In this document: positions 41,281 to 45,878 of the stretch, piece by piece
Position numbering within the stretch: position 1 is the stretch's first letter
Layout: every line of letters starts with the position of its first letter
Origin: Phycisphaerae bacterium
GTDB lineage: Bacteria; Planctomycetota; Phycisphaerae; Phycisphaerales; UBA1924
NCBI GenBank assembly: GCA_002706885.1
Contig: PAKY01000104.1
Location: 1-45,878, forward strand
Reading direction: 5' to 3'
Length of the DNA stretch: 45,878 nt
The notes under the pieces: model-generated
The model's database searches: none
What the model saw: only the letters and a program-made list of their open reading frames with translations
Told to the model about the DNA's origin: nothing
Made by a program: the position numbers and the translations under genes

Positions 41281-42666
41281 TTACGGGCAGCCGGCGCCGA
41301 AGAGTCGGAGGAACTCGACGACGTCCGCGATGTCATACTCACCGACCGGAGCCGCGAGATCGGCGGCGGGGTCGCCCGCGCCGAACGCGCGGAGGAATTC
41401 GACAACGTCGGCGATGTCGAGTTCAAAGAACGGCTCGGCAAGGTCTGCCGCGCTGCAGATCGCCACGCCCTGCGGGGCCCAGACGTCCGCGGCATACTCC
41501 GCGTCGGCGCCGACGAGCGGCTTGAAGTACTCAACCGCCGCCTGAACCTGGATGGGCGCGTCGGTCGAGGTGAAGCCGAAGGTGTACAGCGACCCCCAGC
41601 GGAGCGCGTTGGTGTTCGGATCCTCCGCGAAGGTTTCCGGACTCCGGAAGACGACCTCACCGCCATCGATCTCGCTCGTCCAGTCGATGTCGTCGTACGG
41701 CTCGCCCGAGTGGTAGGCGATGTCATTGAAGAAGAACGAGGTCGCGGACGCGCCTGACGTGAGCGGGATGCGCAGCCCGCCGACGCCGCGGTCGGAGGTC
41801 AGGTTCTCGATGGCGTAGTAATAGGTGAACGTGCCGTCGCCGTTGTCGATGACGTTCGAGCCCACGAAGACGACGCCGTCGTCCGGCAGATCGAACTCCT
41901 GGATGTCAACGTTCGGGTCGGGCTGGTTCAGGCCGAGGCCGTGATCGGCCCACGCCATGATCGCGGGCTTGGTGCGCTGGGTCGAACCGTTCCAGCCAAA
42001 GTCCTCGCCGTTGGGAAGCAGACGCATGGCGCGATAGCTCGCGTTGTTCGCGTCGTTCCCCGCCGTGGCATCGTCGGCTGCGACGTAGATCGCCTCGCCG
42101 ACGTACACGACGTCGCCCGCTTCCTGCGCTGCGAAGTCGAGTTTGGCGAGGGGGACCTGCAGGCGTTTAAAGATGGCGTCGCCGCCCTGGTTGATCTGGC
42201 TGTGCGGCCAGTTGAAGAAGCCGGTCGACGGGTCGACATCGCTCTTCGGCCCGAGGCGGTTCTGATTCCCGTTGTCGCCCGTTCCGTACGGATCGGAGCA
42301 ACCGACGCCCAGCGCCGCGCCGCCGGAACTCGAGCGGATGCAGCTCCCGCAGAGCGTTCCCTGGAGCGCGAAATAGCCGTGCTTCAGATAGCTCTGGCCG
42401 ATCTGCTCGATCCGCCCGTCCATGATCCGATAGATGTTCTGACCGATCACCGGATGCCGGTTGCTGGCCGCGATCCAATCGAGCTCCTCCGTACCAACAT
42501 TGCATGACGTCGTACCGATCGAGTACGACGAGATGCCGTCGACGACGCCCCAGTGGGCCGGGCCCGTGAGGTCACCGACGATGACGTCCGCTCCGACGCC
42601 ACCAGCGGTCGCGACGCCAGCGGCAAGACACAATCCGATCCCTGAGTTCGCAATTCTTCCTGACAT
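41281..42666 (-). CDS. Secreted GC-type dockerin protein of unknown function (paralog B)
   Basis: The start at ATG 42666, nine bases after GAGGGG and aligned with paralog A (both begin MSG), gives 461 residues, the same length as A. The two share nearly the whole sequence: DVIVGDLTGPAHWGVVDGI, RHPVIGQNIYRI, YLKHGYFALQGTLCGSC, VGCSDPYGTGDNGNQN and FGWNGSTQRTKPAIMAWADHGLG. The dockerin-like tail (ADLAEPFFELDIADVVEF, ADLAAPVGEYDIADVVEF) ends GAGCP. Differences are spread through the protein, so the duplication is not recent at the nucleotide level. An in-frame ATG at 42720 lies inside the conserved leader and was rejected. No catalytic motif is recognised. Confidence 0.85.
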   Translation of the reverse strand: MSGRIANSGIGLCLAAGVATAGGVGADVIVGDLTGPAHWGVVDGISSYSIGTTSCNVGTEELDWIAASNRHPVIGQNIYRIMDGRIEQIGQSYLKHGYFALQGTLCGSCIRSSSGGAALGVGCSDPYGTGDNGNQNRLGPKSDVDPSTGFFNWPHSQINQGGDAIFKRLQVPLAKLDFAAQEAGDVVYVGEAIYVAADDATAGNDANNASYRAMRLLPNGEDFGWNGSTQRTKPAIMAWADHGLGLNQPDPNVDIQEFDLPDDGVVFVGSNVIDNGDGTFTYYYAIENLTSDRGVGGLRIPLTSGASATSFFFNDIAYHSGEPYDDIDWTSEIDGGEVVFRSPETFAEDPNTNALRWGSLYTFGFTSTDAPIQVQAAVEYFKPLVGADAEYAADVWAPQGVAICSAADLAEPFFELDIADVVEFLRAFGAGDPAADLAAPVGEYDIADVVEFLRLFGAGCP

Positions 42667-42746
42667 GTGACAGAACCCCTCTGCACCCCCAGCGAGATCG
42701 GATGCAAAGCGGGCGGGCAACAGATCGTCTGCCCGCCGCTCGGGTC

Positions 42747-42775
42747 ATGCTATCGAAACGCGCGCGAATCGAGAA
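42747..42775 (-). promoter_or_regulatory. Promoter of dockerin paralog B
   Basis: On the minus strand TTCTCG (-35, 42770-42775) and TAGCAT (-10, 42747-42752) are 17 bases apart; the -10 lies 81 bases before the ATG. The transcribed leader then carries a perfect GC-rich stem, GGCGGGCA (42712-42719) with TGCCCGCC (42730-42737), and the CTTTGCATCC block shared with paralog A. Confidence 0.6.
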
Positions 42776-42841
42776 GAGATTCGCAATGGTTCGATGGTTG
42801 AGCAGAGATGGTCCGGCCGAAGGCGACGATGGGTTGTGCAA

Positions 42842-43912
42842 CTACCGTTGCTCAAGGACCAGCGCCTCCCCTGCGAGACCCGGCCCAAAGGCGAGCGCGA
42901 CGAGAGGCAGCGAGGCAACGGTCCTCATCAATTCGTCGATGATGAACAGGACGGTCGCGGACGACATGTTGCCGTGCGCCGAGAGGACGCCACGGGACGC
43001 CGCGACCGCCGACTCTTCAAGTTCGAGCGCTGACGCGACCGAGGTCAGCACGCGCGGACCACCCGGGTGAATCGCCCAAGCCGAAACGTCTCGAACGCAT
43101 AATTCCCGGCGATCAAGCACGCCGCGGACCCAGTCCGGGACGTTCGCGGCGAGCGTGTCGGGGACAGAACTGGCGAGGCGCATCTCGAACCCGTGATCGC
43201 CGATGCGCCAACCCATTGCGCCCACGGAGTCGGGGATGACGACGCTCTCGGTCGCGGTGATCGCCGGCGCCTCGTCTGTCGAGGACCGGGCGCTGACGAC
43301 CGCCGCCGCCGCGCCATCGGCGAACAGCGCGTTCGCGACCGCGGTGTCGGGCTCATCCGTGAACTGAAGGTGGAGCGAGCAGATCTCGGCGCAGCAGACG
43401 AGAACACGGGCGTTCGCGTCCGCCTCCGCGAACGCCTTCGCAACCGCGAGCGCGTTGATCGCGGCGTGGCAGCCCATGAAGCCGATGTTGGTCCGTCGAA
43501 CCGTCGGGCGGAGCCCGAGCGACGCGATGAGCGCGTGCTCCACGCCCGGCGCGGCGAAGCCCGTGCACGACACTGTGATCAGATGCGTGATCTCGCTCGC
43601 GCCGACACGCGCACGTTCGAGGGCCGAGACGCTCGCCTCGTGCGCGATCTTCGACGCCGCTCCGAGGAAGCGATCGACGCGGGCGCCCGTCGGCGGCCCT
43701 CGCTTGCCGGACGACTCGAAGAACGGCGCCGCCCCCGAGGGCTCGAAGGTCACCGAGGCACGGCGCTCGATCCCGGCGCGCCGGAAGACGCCTCGGATCG
43801 CTCGCTCGCGATTCGCCGGCGGGGCGAGACGTATGACCAGATCCTCGATCTCACTCTGCGCAAGCGTGGACGAGGGAGTCGCCGTGCCGATGCCGAGCAG
43901 GTGGGCGGTCAC
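42842..43912 (-). CDS. Type III polyketide synthase (chalcone/alkylpyrone synthase-like)
   Basis: GTG 43912 overlaps the upstream stop (GTGA) and gives 356 residues beginning MTAHLLGIGTATP. The thiolase-fold signatures of type III PKSs are present: catalytic Cys116 in VSCTGFAAPG, His282 in AIHPGGPRVL and Asn315 in AHGNMSSATVLF, with GFMGCHAAINAL in between. The enzyme condenses malonyl-CoA units onto an acyl-CoA starter. In bacteria the products are often alkylresorcinols or alkylpyrones that sit in membranes. With the FAD oxidoreductase and methyltransferase encoded just upstream it forms a compact pathway. The upstream part of the open frame is a shadow of the oxidoreductase gene. Confidence 0.95.
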   Translation of the reverse strand: MTAHLLGIGTATPSSTLAQSEIEDLVIRLAPPANRERAIRGVFRRAGIERRASVTFEPSGAAPFFESSGKRGPPTGARVDRFLGAASKIAHEASVSALERARVGASEITHLITVSCTGFAAPGVEHALIASLGLRPTVRRTNIGFMGCHAAINALAVAKAFAEADANARVLVCCAEICSLHLQFTDEPDTAVANALFADGAAAAVVSARSSTDEAPAITATESVVIPDSVGAMGWRIGDHGFEMRLASSVPDTLAANVPDWVRGVLDRRELCVRDVSAWAIHPGGPRVLTSVASALELEESAVAASRGVLSAHGNMSSATVLFIIDELMRTVASLPLVALAFGPGLAGEALVLEQR

Positions 43913-45036
43913 GCTGGCGCCCCAAGCGACACATCGCGTGGCGCGAGCGATCGGGCGAGAGCGGCGGCGAGAGCCGGCCACACTGAACCAGCGCGAACGA
44001 CGGCCCCGGTCACGCCCGGATGGCGAAGGCCCCACGTCACGAGGCGGCACGACCGCGTTTGCGACCGCGCCTCAGCACGGACGATCGCCGTCCACGCGCC
44101 CGAGCGGTAGCGATCGCGTGCAACATCCTCCAGCGATGTCGCTACGCGATCAGCGGCACGGAGCGCCCAAGTCATGCCCTCGCCCGTGAAAGGCTCGACG
44201 TACCCGGTCGCGTCTCCGATGGCGAACACCCGACCCTGAGCCTCGACAGATCGGCGGCGCCGGGTCAGCGGCGGCGTGCCTCGCAACCGGAGCGCTGACG
44301 GCTCGCCGAGCGCGACGCCGCCGCTCGCCAGCAGACGTTCAACCACGTGGGACGGGCCGTCGTCCGCGATCGAGGTCGGGTTGATCGCCGCGGCGATCGC
44401 CGCGCCACCGCCGGGGAGCCTCGCGATCCCGACATACCCGTCGCGACCAACGACCATGGTGATCGCGGACGGATCGGCGCCCTCGGGCCATCGCTCGATC
44501 GTCGCGCCGAGACCCACGCGGCTCGATCGTCGCACATCCCAGGCCATCCCGGGAACGTCGCGCGCCGACCCGCCGCCGATGCCGTCCGCGACAACCACGG
44601 CCCGAGCGGATTCGAACGCGCCCTCTTCGTCGACGACCTCGACGTGCTCCGAAGCGACGCGCGAGATACGCCACGCCTGCCCCTGTCGGAACGCGGCGCC
44701 GGCGCGTCGAGCCGCGTCGACGATCGCGACGTCCATGACGCTGCGGTCAAGCGTGCGGTACCGCGGTGTGGGGACCGAGCACGTCACCCCGTCCTGCACG
44801 ACCTGAAGCCGATCGAGAGCCACGCCCTGGCCCATAAGCGCCCCGAGACCCGCGGCCCGTAGAACTGACTGCCCGCCCGGAGCCAGGCAGCACCCACAGA
44901 CCTTCGAGCGCGGCATGACGCGTTTCTCGACGAGGAGCGTCCGGAGCCCGCGTCGCGCCGCGAGCAGAGCCGACAACGCGCCCGCCGGTCCGGCGCCGAT
45001 CACCGCCACATCCCACAGCGATCGTTCGTGCGTCAC
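43909..45036 (-). CDS. FAD-dependent oxidoreductase (geranylgeranyl reductase/hydroxylase-like)
   Basis: This 375-residue flavoprotein has the dinucleotide-binding VAVIGAGPAGALSALLAARRG at residues 11-31 followed by LLVEK. CGCCLAPGG is a Cys-rich active-site region. VVVADGIGG and the second FAD motif FAIGDATGYVEPFTGEGMTWAL (about 290-312) are typical of the geranylgeranyl reductase/PHBH-type family. In this operon it probably oxidises or reduces the polyketide product. GTG 45036 overlaps the stop of the methyltransferase gene (GTGA). Its own stop overlaps the PKS start in the same way, so all three genes are translationally coupled. Confidence 0.9.
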   Translation of the reverse strand: MTHERSLWDVAVIGAGPAGALSALLAARRGLRTLLVEKRVMPRSKVCGCCLAPGGQSVLRAAGLGALMGQGVALDRLQVVQDGVTCSVPTPRYRTLDRSVMDVAIVDAARRAGAAFRQGQAWRISRVASEHVEVVDEEGAFESARAVVVADGIGGGSARDVPGMAWDVRRSSRVGLGATIERWPEGADPSAITMVVGRDGYVGIARLPGGGAAIAAAINPTSIADDGPSHVVERLLASGGVALGEPSALRLRGTPPLTRRRRSVEAQGRVFAIGDATGYVEPFTGEGMTWALRAADRVATSLEDVARDRYRSGAWTAIVRAEARSQTRSCRLVTWGLRHPGVTGAVVRAGSVWPALAAALARSLAPRDVSLGAPA

Positions 45037-45800
45037 GACCGAGCCTCTCGCTCCGGTGTCCAGGTGAGCAGCAGCCGCTGAGGCCAGATCGGTCGGATGT
45101 CGGCGTTCGCCATCCCCGCCTCTGAAGCAATCGAGGCGAACTCCGCAAGAGAGAGGGCTGCCCGCACCGAGCGCGCCGAATCAACGTGGACGATCCGACT
45201 CCGCGTCAGCGTGCGAGCGCCGACGATCGCGAGCGCGAGCCCGGCTCTCGTGCGCGCCAGATCGCTGATCACGACGCCGCGATGCGCCGCCTTTCGCATC
45301 CGTTCGAGAACGAGCGGGGCCTCGTACGTCGGGAGGTGGTGGATGAACAGGCTCGACATCACGACGTCGAATGAACCGGGTACATCCTCGCTGAGGATGT
45401 CGACGCGGAGCGGCTCGAACGCGACGCCCTCCCAACGGGCCCGCTTCGACGCTTCCTCGAGCGCAAGCTCGCTCAGGTCCAGCCCCGTCAGCTCGAGCTC
45501 ATATCCAGACGCCTTCGCGAGCCGCGCCACGGCAACGGCGACGTCACCCGAGCCACACGCGACATCGAGCACGCGGACGGGTCCTGTCGCGCCCGTGATC
45601 ATCGGGAGCATCGCCCGCCAGATCGGACCTGCGGCGAAGCTCCAGCGGTTCAGCCTGGCGAGACCGCGGAGCGCGAGGCGATGTTCATCGGGAGCGATCG
45701 CCGGGTCGTCCATCAACTCGCCGACGAGGTGTCGGGTCGAGAGACCGTGGCGGACGTTTGACGGGTCGGTGACCGATCGCACGGGTGGAGCGTACGCCAA
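45033..45800 (-). CDS. SAM-dependent methyltransferase of the type III polyketide operon
   Basis: The 255-residue protein has an N-terminal helix segment (LVGELMDDPAIAPDEHRLALRGLARLNR), then motif I VLDVACGSGDVAVAVARLA (about residues 76-94), LTGLDLSELAL, FDVVMSSLFIHHL and RGVVISDLARTRAGLALA. It is probably an O- or C-methyltransferase of the polyketide. The likely start is TTG at 45800; a GTG six codons later is possible, and neither has a good ribosome site. It is the first gene of the operon. The 78 bases to the window end show no gene that I can support. Confidence 0.85.
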   Translation of the reverse strand: MAYAPPVRSVTDPSNVRHGLSTRHLVGELMDDPAIAPDEHRLALRGLARLNRWSFAAGPIWRAMLPMITGATGPVRVLDVACGSGDVAVAVARLAKASGYELELTGLDLSELALEEASKRARWEGVAFEPLRVDILSEDVPGSFDVVMSSLFIHHLPTYEAPLVLERMRKAAHRGVVISDLARTRAGLALAIVGARTLTRSRIVHVDSARSVRAALSLAEFASIASEAGMANADIRPIWPQRLLLTWTPEREARS

Positions 45801-45878
45801 AGAAAACGGCGGGGAAAGCGCCGGACCCGCACACCGCCGCGGGACTTCCGGATCTGCAGGGGAAAGAGAGGGTTCTTG

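Overview
The window looks like a chromosomal segment of a planctomycete, most likely of the class Phycisphaerae. The grounds are the high G+C content with strongly GC-biased third positions, several secreted proteins ending in a GC-type dockerin-like repeat with a terminal Gly-Cys-Pro, PEP-CTERM-like tails, pseudopilin-like proteins, many secreted glycoside hydrolases, a sulfatase, and a type III polyketide synthase/oxidoreductase/methyltransferase trio. The assignment is an inference from protein families; no rRNA is present. No insertion sequence, integrase, phage gene or CRISPR array is visible.

Layout. 1-4.4 kb: an ECF sigma factor with a truncated putative anti-sigma factor, a pseudopilin-like protein, a secreted cyclophilin, an outer-membrane barrel candidate and tRNA-Ser(GCU). 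4.5-25.4 kb: an export and polysaccharide-degradation region. It has a PEP-CTERM-like protein, a secreted esterase, a translationally coupled GH2 - serine hydrolase - GH31 operon, a sulfatase fused to a hydrolase domain lacking its nucleophile, a dockerin-type binding protein, a pseudopilin with a small membrane protein, a GH3 enzyme, a cysteine-poor SUMF1-like protein, a zinc-ribbon membrane protein, a GH144-like glucanase and a small GC-dockerin protein.

25.5-39.5 kb: a glycan-assembly cluster. The minus strand carries a five-gene overlapping operon (GT-B glycosyltransferase, two tandem GT-A-like proteins, an FkbM methyltransferase, an NAD-dependent epimerase). The plus strand carries two methyltransferases, a domain-swapped HldE-like sugar nucleotidylyltransferase/kinase, a GT2 glycosyltransferase, a radical SAM/SPASM protein and another methyltransferase. 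Three neighbouring minus-strand genes end in the same Rossmann-like module although their catalytic domains differ.

39.5-42.7 kb: two tandem paralogous 461-residue GC-dockerin proteins of unknown function with near-identical promoters and leaders. 42.8-45.8 kb: a three-gene type III polyketide operon joined by two GTGA overlaps.

How it may work together (inference): secreted hydrolases and the sulfatase break down extracellular, possibly sulfated, polysaccharides. The glycan cluster builds a methylated, possibly heptose-containing surface polymer. The dockerin-tailed and PEP-CTERM-like proteins would be retained at the cell surface. The points most worth testing are the shared C-terminal module, the swapped HldE-like fusion, the symmetric divergent promoter at 37.7 kb, the paired dockerin paralogs with duplicated leaders, and the hairpin-repeat insertion at the start of the serine hydrolase.
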